The notes under the pieces: model-generated
The model's input: only the letters and a program-made list of their open reading frames with translations
Databases searched by the model: none
Told to the model about the DNA's origin: nothing
NCBI RefSeq assembly: GCF_025869515.1
Contig: NZ_JAOZVR010000119.1
Location: forward strand, 54,177 to 118,176
Reading direction: 5' to 3'
Length of the DNA: 64,000 nucleotides
Origin: Ferrovibrio sp.
GTDB lineage: Bacteria; Pseudomonadota; Alphaproteobacteria; Ferrovibrionales; Ferrovibrionaceae
Program-made: the position numbers and the translations under genes
Part shown: one piece after another, positions 1 through 9,860 of the stretch
Position numbering within the stretch: the stretch's first letter is position 1
Layout of the letters: each line of letters begins with the position of its first letter

Positions 1-317
<317 letters not shown>

Positions 318-318
<1 letters not shown>

Positions 319-1073
319 TGCGGATTCTGGTTTCCAACGACGACGGCATCCATGCCCCGGGCCTGAAAATCCTGGAGAAGATCGCGCGCTCGCTGTCGAA
401 GGACGTGTGGGTGGTGGCGCCGGAATACGAACAGTCGGGTGCCTCGCATTCGCTGACGCTCACGCTGCCGCTGCGCCTGCGCAAGATCAATGCCCGTAAA
501 TATGCCGTGCGCGGCACCCCGACCGACTGCGTGATGATGGCGATGCACGAAATCTTCAAGGACAAGCGGCCCGACCTGCTGCTGTCCGGCATCAACCGTG
601 GCGCCAATCTGGGCGAGGACGTGACCTATTCCGGCACCGTGGCGGTGGCGATGGAAGGCTCGCTGCTCGGCGTGCCGTCGATCGCGCTGAGCCAGTGCTT
701 CCAGCATGGCCATCCGGTGAAATGGGCGACCGCCGAACATCACGCGCCGAAGGTGATCAAAAAGCTGATCAAATCCGGCTGGCCCCAGGATACGCTGATC
801 AATATCAATTTCCCCGATGTGACGGCCGATGCCGTGACCGGCGTGGAAGTGGTGAAGCAGGGCAAGCGCGACCTGACCGACCTGCTGCTGGATGCGCGTG
901 TCGATGCGCGCGGCGTGCCGTATTACTGGATCGGCTTCCGCCGCCAGAAGAACAAATCCAAGCGCCAGACCGATCTGGGCGCCACCGAGAACGGCGCCAT
1001 CTCGGTGACGCCGCTGCAGCTCGACCTGACGCATGACGCCAGCATGAAGGCGTTGAAATCGGCCCTGCGCTGA
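318..1073 (+). CDS. surE: 5'/3'-nucleotidase SurE
   Basis: A 251-residue protein, the usual SurE length. The N-terminus has the metal-binding signature ILVSNDDGIHAPG and a later GINRGANLGEDVTYSGTV segment, both hallmark SurE motifs. The family consists of divalent-metal-dependent nucleoside monophosphate phosphatases linked to stress survival. The ATG at 318 overlaps the serS stop by one base. Only two bases separate its TGA (1071-1073) from the pcm start, and the surE-pcm-nlpD order is the classic one. Confidence 0.97.
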
Positions 1074-1075
1074 TC

Positions 1076-1720
1076 GTGGATACCCGCGTCATCCAGTTGC
1101 TGATGGAACTGCGCAAGCAGGGCATCAGTGACACCCGTGTGCTGGCGGCGATGGAACGGGTGCCGCGCGAACAGTTTGTCGCCGAGCAGTTCCTCAAACA
1201 CGCTTACGACAACATCGCGTTGCCGATCACCCAGGGGCAGACGATCAGCCAGCCCTATGTGGTCGCCTATATGACCGAAGCGTTGCAGCTCGGCGACCGC
1301 ATGAAGGTGCTGGAAATCGGCACCGGCTCGGGCTACCAGACCGCCGTGCTGGCCCGGCTGTGCCGGCGGGTCTACACCATCGAGCGCTATCGTTCGCTGC
1401 TGACCACCGCCGAGAAGCGGCTGGACGCGCTGAAGATCACCAATGTCGTCACCAAGCTGGGCGACGGCCACAAGGGCTGGCCGGAACAGGCGCCGTTCGA
1501 CCGCGTGCTGGTCACGGCGGCGGCCGATACCCGGCCCGATGCCCTGATCGCCCAATTATCGCCCCATGGCGGCATCATGGTGGCGCCGGTGGCGGTGAAT
1601 GCCACCGAACAGGATGTGATCCGCTACACCCGCGAGGGCGATGCGGTGCGCGAAGAGCGCCTGCTGCCGGTGCGTTTCGTGCCGCTGCTGCCCGGAATCG
1701 CCCGGGAAGCCGCCACCTAG
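1076..1720 (+). CDS. pcm: Protein-L-isoaspartate O-methyltransferase
   Basis: A 214-residue SAM-dependent methyltransferase that repairs isoaspartyl residues in damaged proteins. Motifs seen are the substrate loop QGQTISQPYVVAYM, AdoMet motif I VLEIGTGSGYQTAVLA and the later PFDRVLVTAAA strand. It starts with GTG at 1076, two bases after the surE stop, so it is probably translationally coupled. Length and motif order agree with Pcm/PIMT. Confidence 0.96.
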   Translation: MDTRVIQLLMELRKQGISDTRVLAAMERVPREQFVAEQFLKHAYDNIALPITQGQTISQPYVVAYMTEALQLGDRMKVLEIGTGSGYQTAVLARLCRRVYTIERYRSLLTTAEKRLDALKITNVVTKLGDGHKGWPEQAPFDRVLVTAAADTRPDALIAQLSPHGGIMVAPVAVNATEQDVIRYTREGDAVREERLLPVRFVPLLPGIAREAAT

Positions 1721-1783
1721 CCGGCCGAACGCATTGACGGCCTGCGTTGTCGTGAACCGGGAAGGGCCGTAGACTCCGCCATC

Positions 1784-3064
1784 ATGCTTCGGATTCGCGT
1801 TATTGCCGTGATCGTCCTGACCGGGCTGGTCGCCGCCTGCGGCGAGCAGGCACCGGCGCCGGTGGTCTTCGGCCATCGCGGCGAAATCCCGGCCGTGACG
1901 CCGGGCACGCCGCCGCCCGGCGGGCAATCGAGAGGGGCTGCAGGTGCCGTGCCGCTGCCGGCCCCGCAGGGCAGCGTGCAGATGGAGCAGCTGGCACCGC
2001 CGGGCGGCGGCGCGAGCGGCCGGCCGGCACCGAATGCGGTTCAGCAGGCCGTCCCGCAGCAGGCCGTCTCGCAGCAGACTGCGGCAGCCGACGCCGTGAT
2101 CGTGCAGCCGGGCGATACCGTCTATGCGCTGTCGCGCCGCTATAACCGGCCGGTCCGCGCCATCATCGAGGATAACAACCTGCAGCCGCCTTATGCGCTG
2201 CAGTCGGGCCAGCAGCTGCGTCTGCCGCAGGGGCGCTTTCACACGGTGCAGCGCGGCGAAACGCTGTACAGCATTTCGCGCGGCACCGGCGTCGACGTCT
2301 ACAGCCTGGCGCAGGCCAACGACCTGCAGCCGCCATTCGGCATCAGTGTCGGCCAGCAGCTGAAGGTGCCGTCGCCGACCGGCTATGCCGTCGCCTCGGC
2401 GCCGGCGCCGGACAGCCCGAGCGCGCCGCAGGAGCCGGCGCCGCGCGGCTATCAGGCCGATACCCTGCCGGTGTCGCCGGGTGTGCAGCCGCCGCAGGCC
2501 GAGGACACTAACAGTGCCGGTTTGCCACCTGTGCCGCAGGCACCGCTGCCGGAGAGCGATGTGCCGGCACGCGGCACTGCCACGCCGCAGGCCGAAACCG
2601 AGGCCGTGGCGACAGCGTCGCCACCTCCGTCTTCCGCTCCGGTGGCCGATCCGAAACAGGATACCGTGCTGCCGCCGCGCTCGGGCCGCACTTTCTCATG
2701 GCCGGTGCGCGGCCGCGTGCTGGCCGGCTTCGGCCCGACGCCGGACGGGCTGCATAACGACGGTATCAACATCGCCGCGCGGGCCGGCGCGCCGGTGATC
2801 GCGGCCGAGAATGGCGTGGTGGTCTATGCCGGCAGCGAGCTGAAGGGCTTCGGCAACCTGCTGCTGGTGCGCCATGCGGATGGCTGGATGACGGCCTATG
2901 CCCATCTCGACAAGGCGCTGGTCAAGAAAGGCCAGAAAGTCACCAGGGGCCAGGCCATCGGCACGGTGGGCAGCACCGGCGGCGTCGGCCAGCCGCAGCT
3001 GCATTTTGAAATCCGCCGCGGTACCCAGGCGGTCGATCCGGCCAAGTTCCTGTCGGTGGCCTAA
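1784..3064 (+). CDS. nlpD: NlpD/EnvC-type lipoprotein: two LysM domains and a degenerate M23 domain
   Basis: A 426-residue protein with a lipoprotein signal (lipobox LVAAC, lipidated Cys 19), a Pro/Gln-rich linker, LysM domains near residues 106-148 and 152-195, a second low-complexity linker, and a LytM/M23 domain near 305-420. The usual zinc ligands look lost: the HxxxD region reads NDGIN and the HxH motif reads QLH (QPQLHFEIR). As in NlpD/EnvC, it is therefore probably not an endopeptidase but a periplasmic activator of cell-wall amidases during division. It follows pcm and overlaps the convergent ATPase gene by four bases at the 3' ends. Confidence 0.9.
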   Translation: MLRIRVIAVIVLTGLVAACGEQAPAPVVFGHRGEIPAVTPGTPPPGGQSRGAAGAVPLPAPQGSVQMEQLAPPGGGASGRPAPNAVQQAVPQQAVSQQTAAADAVIVQPGDTVYALSRRYNRPVRAIIEDNNLQPPYALQSGQQLRLPQGRFHTVQRGETLYSISRGTGVDVYSLAQANDLQPPFGISVGQQLKVPSPTGYAVASAPAPDSPSAPQEPAPRGYQADTLPVSPGVQPPQAEDTNSAGLPPVPQAPLPESDVPARGTATPQAETEAVATASPPPSSAPVADPKQDTVLPPRSGRTFSWPVRGRVLAGFGPTPDGLHNDGINIAARAGAPVIAAENGVVVYAGSELKGFGNLLLVRHADGWMTAYAHLDKALVKKGQKVTRGQAIGTVGSTGGVGQPQLHFEIRRGTQAVDPAKFLSVA

Positions 3065-3993
3065 GACTTCAGCGTCCTGATCGGCTGGCCGAGGCGGCCG
3101 GCGAGATCCTGGATGAATTGCCAGGCGACGCGGCCTGAGCGTGCGCCGCGCGTCATCGACCATTCCACCGCTTCGGCGCGCAGCTGCGTCTGGTCGATCT
3201 TCAGGCCATAGGCTTTGCTGTAGCCATCCAGCATGGCGAAGAAATCTTCCTGGCTGCAGGAATGGAAGCCGAGCCAGAGGCCGAAGCGGTCCGACAGCGA
3301 GACTTTCTCTTCCACGGCTTCATGCGGATTGATCGCGGTCGACTTCTCGTTCTCCATCATGTCGCGCGGCAGCAGGTGGCGGCGGTTCGAGGTGGCATAG
3401 AGGATCACGTTGTCCGGCCGGCCTTCGATGCCGCCATCCAGCACGGCCTTCAGCGACTTGTAATGCTGGTCTTCCGCATCGAAGGAGAGGTCGTCGCAGA
3501 ACAGCACATAGCGGCGCTTTGAATCGCGCAGCAGGGTCAGCAGGGCGGGCAGGGTGGGAATATCCTCACGGTGGATTTCCACCAGCGCCAGCGCCCCAGT
3601 CTTTCCTGGCTGCTTCTTCGCGTTGATGGCGCCATGCACGGCCTTGACCAGCGAAGACTTGCCCATGCCACGCGCGCCCCAAAGAAGCGCGTTGTTGGCC
3701 GGCAGGCCCCTGGCGAAACGCTGGGTGTTGTCGAGCAGGATGTCGCGCACGCGCTCCACGCCCTGCAGCAGGCGGATCGGCACGGCATTGATGCTGGGCA
3801 CCGGGGCCAGCCAGCCGGGCGCGGGCTCGGCATGCCAGATGAAGGCATCGGCCGCCGTCTCGTCGAAAGCCGGCGCCAGCGGCGGGGCGAGCCGTTCCAG
3901 CGCCGCCGCGATGCGCAGCAGGGTGGTTTCGTGCAGGTTAGCTGCAGGCTTTGCTTTGGGGCGGGTGGCGGGTTTTACAGGCTTCTTCGGCAT
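3061..3993 (-). CDS. DUF815-family AAA+ ATPase
   Basis: About 310 residues. There is a Walker A motif [10 protein letters not shown] and a Walker B-like strand [10 protein letters not shown], followed by the sensor-like region [19 protein letters not shown], all typical of the DUF815 AAA+ family, whose cellular role is not established. I chose ATG at 3993; a GTG at 4002 would add three residues. Neither start has a convincing Shine-Dalgarno. It converges on nlpD with a four-base tail overlap. Confidence 0.85.
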   Translation of the reverse strand: MPKKPVKPATRPKAKPAANLHETTLLRIAAALERLAPPLAPAFDETAADAFIWHAEPAPGWLAPVPSINAVPIRLLQGVERVRDILLDNTQRFARGLPANNALLWGARGMGKSSLVKAVHGAINAKKQPGKTGALALVEIHREDIPTLPALLTLLRDSKRRYVLFCDDLSFDAEDQHYKSLKAVLDGGIEGRPDNVILYATSNRRHLLPRDMMENEKSTAINPHEAVEEKVSLSDRFGLWLGFHSCSQEDFFAMLDGYSKAYGLKIDQTQLRAEAVEWSMTRGARSGRVAWQFIQDLAGRLGQPIRTLKS

Positions 3994-4136
3994 GCTTGTC
4001 ACGGAACGATACGAGTGAAAGACCGGGCTATTCTGGGGATGCCAAAGCCGGGGCGCAACCGGTAGCGGGACCCTGGTGTTTGCGCCATAATCCGGCCCCG
4101 AAATCGACCAAGCGCAGCTTATATTGTGGAGGCCAT

Positions 4137-5570
4137 ATGTATCCCGAAGTGCAGCTTTACATCGACAACGCCTGGACCAAGGGTGCCGGCGGCAAAACCA
4201 TCCCGGTGCTGAACCCGGCCACCGGCGAGGAAATCGGCAAGGTCGCGCATGCCGAAAAGGCCGATCTCGACCGCGCGCTGGCTGCTGCCGACAAGGGCTT
4301 CAAGGCCTGGAAGAAGGTCTCGCCGTTCGACCGCTATAAGGTGCTGCGCAAGGCCGCCGACATCATCCGCAGCCGCGCCGACGACATCGGCAAGATCATG
4401 TCGATGGAGCAGGGCAAGCCCTTCATCGAAGCCAAGGGCGAGACGCTGCTGGCTGGCGACATCATGGACTGGTTCGCCGAAGAAGCGCGCCGCACCTATG
4501 GCCGCATCGTGCCGCCGCGCGCCGAGGGTGTGTACCAGCTGGTGGTGAAGGAGCCGGTCGGTCCCGTCGCCGCCTTCACGCCGTGGAATTTCCCGATCAA
4601 CCAGGCGGTGCGCAAATGCTCGGCCGCGCTGGCGGCTGGCTGTTCGATCATCCTGAAGGGTCCGGAAGAGACGCCGGCATCCTGCGCCGCGCTCGTTCAG
4701 GCTTATGTCGATGCCGGCGTGCCGGCCGGCGCGATCCAGCTGGTCTACGGCATTCCGTCGGAGATTTCGGAATACCTGATCCCGCATCCGGTGATCCGCA
4801 AGATCACCTTCACCGGCTCGACTCCGGTGGGCAAGCATCTCGCCATGCTGGCGGGCCAGCATATGAAGCGCATCACCATGGAACTCGGCGGTCATGCCCC
4901 GGCCATCGTGTTCGACGATGCCGATGTGGACACCGCCGTGAAGGTGCTGAGCGCCAACAAGTTCCGCAATGCCGGCCAAGTCTGCGTGTCGCCGACCCGC
5001 TTCCTGGTGCATGAATCGGTCTATGGCAAATTCGTCGAGGGCTTCACGGCGTTTGCCAAGTCGCTCAAAGTGGGTGACGGCATGGACAAGGAGACCCGCA
5101 TGGGTCCGCTGGCCAACGACCGCCGCGTGCAGGCGATGGAGATGTTCGTCGCCGATGCCGTGTCGAAGGGCGCCAAGGTCGAGACCGGCGGCAAGCGCAT
5201 CGGCAACAAGGGTAACTTCTTCGAGCCGACCGTGCTGACCGGCATCAACACCGACATGCGCATCATGAACGAGGAGCCGTTCGGCCCGCTGGCGCCGATC
5301 ATCCCGTTCTCGAATTTCGATGCGGTGGTGGAAGAGGCCAACCGTCTGCCCTTCGGCCTGGCGGCCTATGCCTATACCAGGTCGGCCAAGACCGCGGCTG
5401 CCATCGGTGCGGCGTTTGAATCCGGCATGGTGTCGATCAACCACCATGGCCTGGCCCTGCCGGAAGTGCCGTTCGGCGGCATCAAGGATTCGGGTTACGG
5501 TTCGGAAGGCGGCTCGGAAGCCATCGAATCCTACCTGAACACCAAGTTCATCACCCAGGTCGGCCTTTAA
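4137..5570 (+). CDS. NAD(P)-dependent aldehyde dehydrogenase, succinate-semialdehyde dehydrogenase-like
   Basis: A 477-residue ALDH. Visible motifs are TPWNFPINQ (cofactor binding), FTGSTPVGK (Rossmann turn), MELGGHAP with the general-base Glu, and [11 protein letters not shown] with the catalytic Cys. Sequence flavour is nearest to succinate-/other semialdehyde dehydrogenases, which oxidise a C4-C5 semialdehyde to the dicarboxylate, but substrate cannot be read from sequence. The start is the ATG at 4137, preceded by GGAGG at 4128-4132. The upstream in-frame extension is not credible coding sequence. It is a single gene closed by a strong terminator. Confidence 0.9.
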   Translation: MYPEVQLYIDNAWTKGAGGKTIPVLNPATGEEIGKVAHAEKADLDRALAAADKGFKAWKKVSPFDRYKVLRKAADIIRSRADDIGKIMSMEQGKPFIEAKGETLLAGDIMDWFAEEARRTYGRIVPPRAEGVYQLVVKEPVGPVAAFTPWNFPINQAVRKCSAALAAGCSIILKGPEETPASCAALVQAYVDAGVPAGAIQLVYGIPSEISEYLIPHPVIRKITFTGSTPVGKHLAMLAGQHMKRITMELGGHAPAIVFDDADVDTAVKVLSANKFRNAGQVCVSPTRFLVHESVYGKFVEGFTAFAKSLKVGDGMDKETRMGPLANDRRVQAMEMFVADAVSKGAKVETGGKRIGNKGNFFEPTVLTGINTDMRIMNEEPFGPLAPIIPFSNFDAVVEEANRLPFGLAAYAYTRSAKTAAAIGAAFESGMVSINHHGLALPEVPFGGIKDSGYGSEGGSEAIESYLNTKFITQVGL

Positions 5571-5591
5571 CCGCCACCGCCGCCATGATTG

Positions 5592-5617
5592 AAAAGGGGG
5601 CTTTGGCCTCCTTTTTT
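5592..5617 (+). terminator. Intrinsic terminator after the aldehyde dehydrogenase
   Basis: Ten-base stem (5592-5601 with 5606-5615, one G-U pair) around a TTTG loop. The T-rich 3' arm merges into a six-T tract at 5612-5617. It lies 22 bases after the dehydrogenase stop. Confidence 0.85.
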
Positions 5618-5702
5618 GTCCGCACAGAGATTTATAACCATCTATGCGAGTAAATGCCGGAGGTGTACACTAAAAACGATACTTTTTAGCGGAGGGATGG
5701 TC

Positions 5703-6467
5703 ATGACGGCCGATGGCTGCTCCAATATGCGCAACCTGCTGCTGCTGCTCGCGGCGGTTTTTGTCCTCTGCATCCTTGCCGTTTTCATCGGCGCCGGCTG
5801 TTTCGTCATCGGCGCATTCATCGGCTGGGTATCCGGACTGACATGGGTAGCCAGCCTGTTCAGTGCCGGCTTCCTCGCCGTGATCGCGACTATCGGCAGT
5901 GCCATGATGGCGATCGGTCTTGCGATCATGGCTATTGCCGGCGTGGTCGCCGCGCTGGTGGCGCTGATCGCTTTCTTTGCGGTGCCAACCTATATCGTCA
6001 TGGGCTGTACCGGCGCACAGGGCGGCGCCGGTACAGCCGCTGGTTTCGGCAATTTCGGCGGTGCGCAATGGCCTTTGCCGATCCCGCCGTTTCCCGGCCT
6101 GCCGCCGCTGCCGGCCGGTGTCGACCCGGCCAAGTTCATGCAGTGCCTGATGGCCGCCACTGGCGCGAGCTGCTCCTGTGGTGACAAGGGCAAGGACCCG
6201 GCCGCAGAGGCATGGTCGCTGCTGCAGCCCTTCATCGCATTCCTCGAAGATAAGGTGCGCGAGGCCAAGGAGCAGCAGGCGCAGTTGCAGGCCTATATCG
6301 ACATGCTGCCGGGCAGCGCCGAGGGCAAGGCGGCCGCCGAGGAGGTGCGCAAAAAACTGGATGAAGCCAAGCGCCGGGGCGAGACCATGTCCTCCACCCT
6401 GAACACGGCACGGGCGGCCAGCGGCCAGATGCTGAGCAATGCCGGGAAAGGCCTCGGCGTCGGCTGA
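5703..6467 (+). CDS. Unrecognised membrane protein with Cys-containing linker and coiled-coil tail
   Basis: About 254 residues; I do not recognise the family. The first half is a run of two or three strongly hydrophobic segments rich in Ala, Ile, Met and Gly, ending in VPTYIVMGCTG. A Pro/Gly-rich linker follows. A short Cys cluster (QCLMAATGASCSCGDKG) precedes a charged, Glu/Lys/Gln-rich helix that should form a coiled coil. GGAGG at 5691-5695 is seven bases from ATG 5703, which I prefer over ATG 5697. It ends three bases from the convergent chrA stop. Function unknown. Confidence 0.7.
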   Translation: MTADGCSNMRNLLLLLAAVFVLCILAVFIGAGCFVIGAFIGWVSGLTWVASLFSAGFLAVIATIGSAMMAIGLAIMAIAGVVAALVALIAFFAVPTYIVMGCTGAQGGAGTAAGFGNFGGAQWPLPIPPFPGLPPLPAGVDPAKFMQCLMAATGASCSCGDKGKDPAAEAWSLLQPFIAFLEDKVREAKEQQAQLQAYIDMLPGSAEGKAAAEEVRKKLDEAKRRGETMSSTLNTARAASGQMLSNAGKGLGVG

Positions 6468-6470
6468 GCG

Positions 6471-7793
6471 CTAAAGAAACAGCCGCAGCACCATCCCGGC
6501 CAGTGCCGCGCCACCGAGCAGCCAGGCCAGACTGAGATGGAAGCGGAAGACGGCGATGATCGCCGCCGCCGACAGCAGCGCCATCCAGGGATCGAGGCTG
6601 GAGAGCACCGGCACGTCCCAGCTCAGCGGGCCGAACGACAGGCTTTCCATCCGCTTGAACAACACATGCAGGCCGAACCAGATGGCGAGGTTGAGGATCA
6701 CGCCGACCACCGCTGCCGTGATCGCCGCCAATGCATGGCTGAAGGCGCGCACATGGCGGATGCGCTCGATATAGGGGGCGCCGAGGAATATCCATAAAAA
6801 GCACGGCACGAAGGTGACCCAGGTAGCGAGCAGGCCGCCCGCCACACCGCCGAGCAGCGGGTCGAGGCCACCGAAGCGGAAGCCGGCGATATAGCCGACG
6901 AAGGTGAGCACCAGGATCAGCGGGCCGGGCGTGGTCTCGGCCAGGCCGAGGCCATGCAGCATCTCGTCCGGCCCGAGCCAGCCATAGATCTCCACCGCCT
7001 GCTGGCCGACATAGGCGAGCACCGCATAGGCGCCGCCGAAGGTGACCACCGCCATCTTGCTGAAGAACACACCGATCTGGCTAAAGACGTGATCGGGGCC
7101 GAAAGCGGTAAAGCTGTAAAGCACCGGTCCGGCCCAGAGCAGCGCGAAGAGGGCGAGGATGCCGATGTTGCGCTGCCAGCTGGGTGCCACGCTGGGCAGC
7201 ACATCGGCATCGTGCTTGGCCTGCGCACCGATCCAGTCGGGCTTTGCTTTGCCGATCCGCCAGCCGAGCAGGCCGGCACCCAGCACGACCAGCGGGAAGG
7301 GAATCTGCAGGACGAACAGCCCGATGAAGGCTGCGGCACTCAGGCCGAGCAGGAAGCGGGTCTTGATCGCGCGTTTGGCAATGCGCTGCATCGCCTCGAA
7401 CACGATGGCCAGCACGGCGGCCTGCAGGCCGAAGAACACGCCGCTGATCACCGGCACCTCGCGCCACAGCACATAGATGGTGCTGAGGCCGAGGATGACG
7501 GCGAGGCCGGGCAGGATGAACAGCAGGCCGGCGGCGAGGCCGCCCTTCCAGCGATGCAGCAGCCAGCCGATATACACGGCGGTCTGCTGCGCTTCCGGTC
7601 CGGGCAGCAGCATGCAGAAATTCAGTGCATGCAGGAACTGCGGCTCGCTGACCCACTTTTTCTCGTCAACCACGATGCGATGCATCATGGCGATCTGCCC
7701 GGCCGGGCCGCCGAAACTGAGCAGGCCGATCTTCGCCCAGGTACGGAAGGCCTCGGCGAACGAAGGAACTGCGTTTGGAGTCGGGTTTTGCAT
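6471..7793 (-). CDS. chrA: Chromate transporter ChrA (long-chain CHR family)
   Basis: A 440-residue integral membrane protein made of two homologous CHR halves. The N-terminal half has the signature FRTWAKIGLLSFGGPAGQIA and LPGPEAQQTAVYIG. The C-terminal half has VVTFGGAYAVLAYVGQQ and ETTPGPLILVLTFVG. CHR proteins export chromate or transport related oxyanions. The start ATG at 7793 is just 16 bases after the stop of the rhodanese-ChrB gene transcribed the same way, so the two are an operon. The longer upstream frame is rejected because it lies antisense in that gene. Confidence 0.93.
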   Translation of the reverse strand: MQNPTPNAVPSFAEAFRTWAKIGLLSFGGPAGQIAMMHRIVVDEKKWVSEPQFLHALNFCMLLPGPEAQQTAVYIGWLLHRWKGGLAAGLLFILPGLAVILGLSTIYVLWREVPVISGVFFGLQAAVLAIVFEAMQRIAKRAIKTRFLLGLSAAAFIGLFVLQIPFPLVVLGAGLLGWRIGKAKPDWIGAQAKHDADVLPSVAPSWQRNIGILALFALLWAGPVLYSFTAFGPDHVFSQIGVFFSKMAVVTFGGAYAVLAYVGQQAVEIYGWLGPDEMLHGLGLAETTPGPLILVLTFVGYIAGFRFGGLDPLLGGVAGGLLATWVTFVPCFLWIFLGAPYIERIRHVRAFSHALAAITAAVVGVILNLAIWFGLHVLFKRMESLSFGPLSWDVPVLSSLDPWMALLSAAAIIAVFRFHLSLAWLLGGAALAGMVLRLFL

Positions 7794-7809
7794 GATTTTT
7801 TCTACCCGT

Positions 7810-8610
7810 TCATGCCGCCGGAGGCCAGCCATGACGTTCGTCAATCGCGCTGGCGCACCAAGCATACAGCGCATCGTAGATGAGCATGCCGCGCTCCAGC
7901 ATGATGTCATCGTCCTGCAACATGGCCGACAGACCAAGCGAGATGGCGAGCAGGCCGGGGGCCTGCGGCGCCAGCTCTGGGCGGCCGGTATCGGCGGCGC
8001 GCACGATCAGGGCCAGTTGCGCCAGCGCCGGATCATCGCCCAGGTCATGCTTGGCGATGAAGCAGTCGAAGCTGCACAACGCGCCGTCATGGCTGTAGGC
8101 CGCGCCCGGGATATCGTAGGGCGTCGCCTGCCACTCCGTGGCGTGGGCAAAGACCTGGTCGCCGGGCACATAGAGGAAGCGTGCATCGGCATCGATGAAG
8201 CGGCGCACCAGCCAGGGGCAGGCGATACGGTCGATCTTCGGCCGTTCGCGGGTGATCCAGCGGCTGGGCTCCGCCGGCGGCTTGGCCTGCATCGGCCCGC
8301 TGGCGGCCAGCCAGCCTCCGATGCCGTCGACCAGATAGCGGGCGCGAAAACCACGACGCAGCAGTTCAGCTGTCGCATTCTGGCTAACCTCATGGCCATG
8401 CACACAGGCCAAGATAATCTCGGCCTCGCGCGGCAGGTCGGCGGCCCATTGTGCCAGTTGCTCCGGCCGCCGGCGCCGTGCGCCACGAATGGTGCTGGTG
8501 GCTTCGGCATAGCGCTCCTCGCGCCGCACGTCGAGCAGCACGGGAAAGCGTCCGGCAGCATGGTCGTGCGCCAGTTCAGTGATGGAAATAGAGGGAAGAG
8601 GGGTATCCAT
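7810..8610 (-). CDS. Rhodanese domain fused to ChrB-type chromate-resistance domain
   Basis: A 266-residue two-domain protein. Residues about 5-110 are a rhodanese (VLLDVRREERYAEA, active-site loop with Cys 69 in CVHGHEVS). Residues about 125-260 match the ChrB C-terminal domain (KIDRIACPWLVRRFIDADARFLYV, HDGALCSFDCFIAKHDL). ChrB proteins are linked to chromate sensing or resistance; this version lacks the usual ChrB N-terminal region and has a sulfurtransferase domain instead. The start ATG at 8610 has GGAG six bases upstream. It is the first gene of the chrA operon. The in-frame extension to 8733 is not supported. Confidence 0.85.
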   Translation of the reverse strand: MDTPLPSISITELAHDHAAGRFPVLLDVRREERYAEATSTIRGARRRRPEQLAQWAADLPREAEIILACVHGHEVSQNATAELLRRGFRARYLVDGIGGWLAASGPMQAKPPAEPSRWITRERPKIDRIACPWLVRRFIDADARFLYVPGDQVFAHATEWQATPYDIPGAAYSHDGALCSFDCFIAKHDLGDDPALAQLALIVRAADTGRPELAPQAPGLLAISLGLSAMLQDDDIMLERGMLIYDALYAWCASAIDERHGWPPAA

Positions 8611-8744
8611 AAGGCACTCCTGTCGTGGGTCACGACTGCAGGAGCGGCACTTGGATACCTTGTGGCATCTGCATCGGGGAGACCGCATTGTCCCCGTGAC
8701 CGGAGACTTATCGCCGGCCGGGCGTGAAGGCAAGCGGAAATTTT

Positions 8745-9860
8745 TCAGGCTGTCGAGACTTTCCCGCCGGGATGACGCTGCACACGGCCGGCCAGTTCCT
8801 TCTCGGTCAGCACCATGTTCACCGTTGCGGCCGTCAGGCCGCTGACCCGCACCAGTTCGTCAATCAGCACAGGGCTTGGCGACAGCAGGCGTTCGATTTC
8901 GGTATGGGCGCGGGCGAGATCGTCATCACCGACCGGCGTTTCCTTCGGCATGGCCGGTACGACGGCGACACGGCGTTCCTGCTGCGGCGCCAGGATGGCG
9001 AGAATATCGTCGACGCTTTCGATCAGGGCGGCACCGTCCCGGATCAGGCTGTTGCTGCCGCGACAGCGCGGATCGAGCGGCGAGCCGGGCACGGCCATCA
9101 CCTCGCGGCCCTGTTCGGCCGCCATCCGTGCGGTGATCAGCGAACCGGATTTCAGTGCCGCCTCGACCACCAGCACGCCGGCAGAGGCGCCGGAGATCAG
9201 CCGGTTGCGGCGCGGGAAATGCTGCGCCAGCGGCGGCGAGCCCGGCGGCATTTCGGCAAAGACGGCGCCGCGTTCGGCGATCTCGTCCTGCAGTTTGGCA
9301 TTCTCGGGCGGGAAGCTGATATCGATGCCGGTACCGATGAAGGCGCCCGTTTTTCCTTCTGCACCAAGCGCGCCTTCATGGGCGGCTCTGTCGATGCCGC
9401 GCGCCAGACCCGACAGGATGGCAAAACCGCGCTGTGTGAGGGCCGCCGCAATATCGCGGGTGAAACGCTGGCCGATGGCCGAGGCATTGCGCGCCCCGAC
9501 GATGGCAATGCCGGGCAGGGCGGTGATGGATTCCGGATCGCCTTTGACCGCCAGCAGGGGCGGCGCGTCTTCGAGCTGCATCAGGCCAAGCGGATAACCC
9601 GGTTCGCCCCAGGCGAGCAGTCTGGCATTGCAGGCCTTCAGCGCCTTCAGCTCAGTCGTAACGGTTTTCTCGTCGGCCAGGTCGATGCGGCGTTTGGCAC
9701 CGCCACGCTGTGCCATTTCGGGCAGGCGCGCGATCGCCTCGGCCGCGCTGCCGTAATACCGGAGTATGTGATGGAAGGTGATCGGTCCGAGATGGGCACT
9801 GCGGATCAGCCGCAGCCAGTCGCGCTTGTCCTGTTCAGGCAATAGGCGGCTGCGCGGCAT
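8745..9860 (-). CDS. dprA: DNA-processing protein DprA
   Basis: A 371-residue protein. The central Rossmann-like domain carries IVGARNASAIG, ILSGLARGIDRAAHEGAL, FPRRNRLISG and EAALKSGSLITARMAAEQGR, all DprA/Smf signatures. A short C-terminal winged-helix-like region follows. DprA loads RecA on incoming single-stranded DNA during natural transformation. Its 5' end overlaps the end of plsY by 26 bases, so plsY-dprA are co-transcribed. The pyrB-pyrX-plsY-dprA order is common in alphaproteobacteria. Confidence 0.94.
   Translation of the reverse strand: MPRSRLLPEQDKRDWLRLIRSAHLGPITFHHILRYYGSAAEAIARLPEMAQRGGAKRRIDLADEKTVTTELKALKACNARLLAWGEPGYPLGLMQLEDAPPLLAVKGDPESITALPGIAIVGARNASAIGQRFTRDIAAALTQRGFAILSGLARGIDRAAHEGALGAEGKTGAFIGTGIDISFPPENAKLQDEIAERGAVFAEMPPGSPPLAQHFPRRNRLISGASAGVLVVEAALKSGSLITARMAAEQGREVMAVPGSPLDPRCRGSNSLIRDGAALIESVDDILAILAPQQERRVAVVPAMPKETPVGDDDLARAHTEIERLLSPSPVLIDELVRVSGLTAATVNMVLTEKELAGRVQRHPGGKVSTA

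Noticed and set aside
7477..8727. 416-codon plus-strand frame across chrA and chrB-like genes
   Set aside because: Antisense to two genes with clear family motifs; no ribosome site or recognisable domain.
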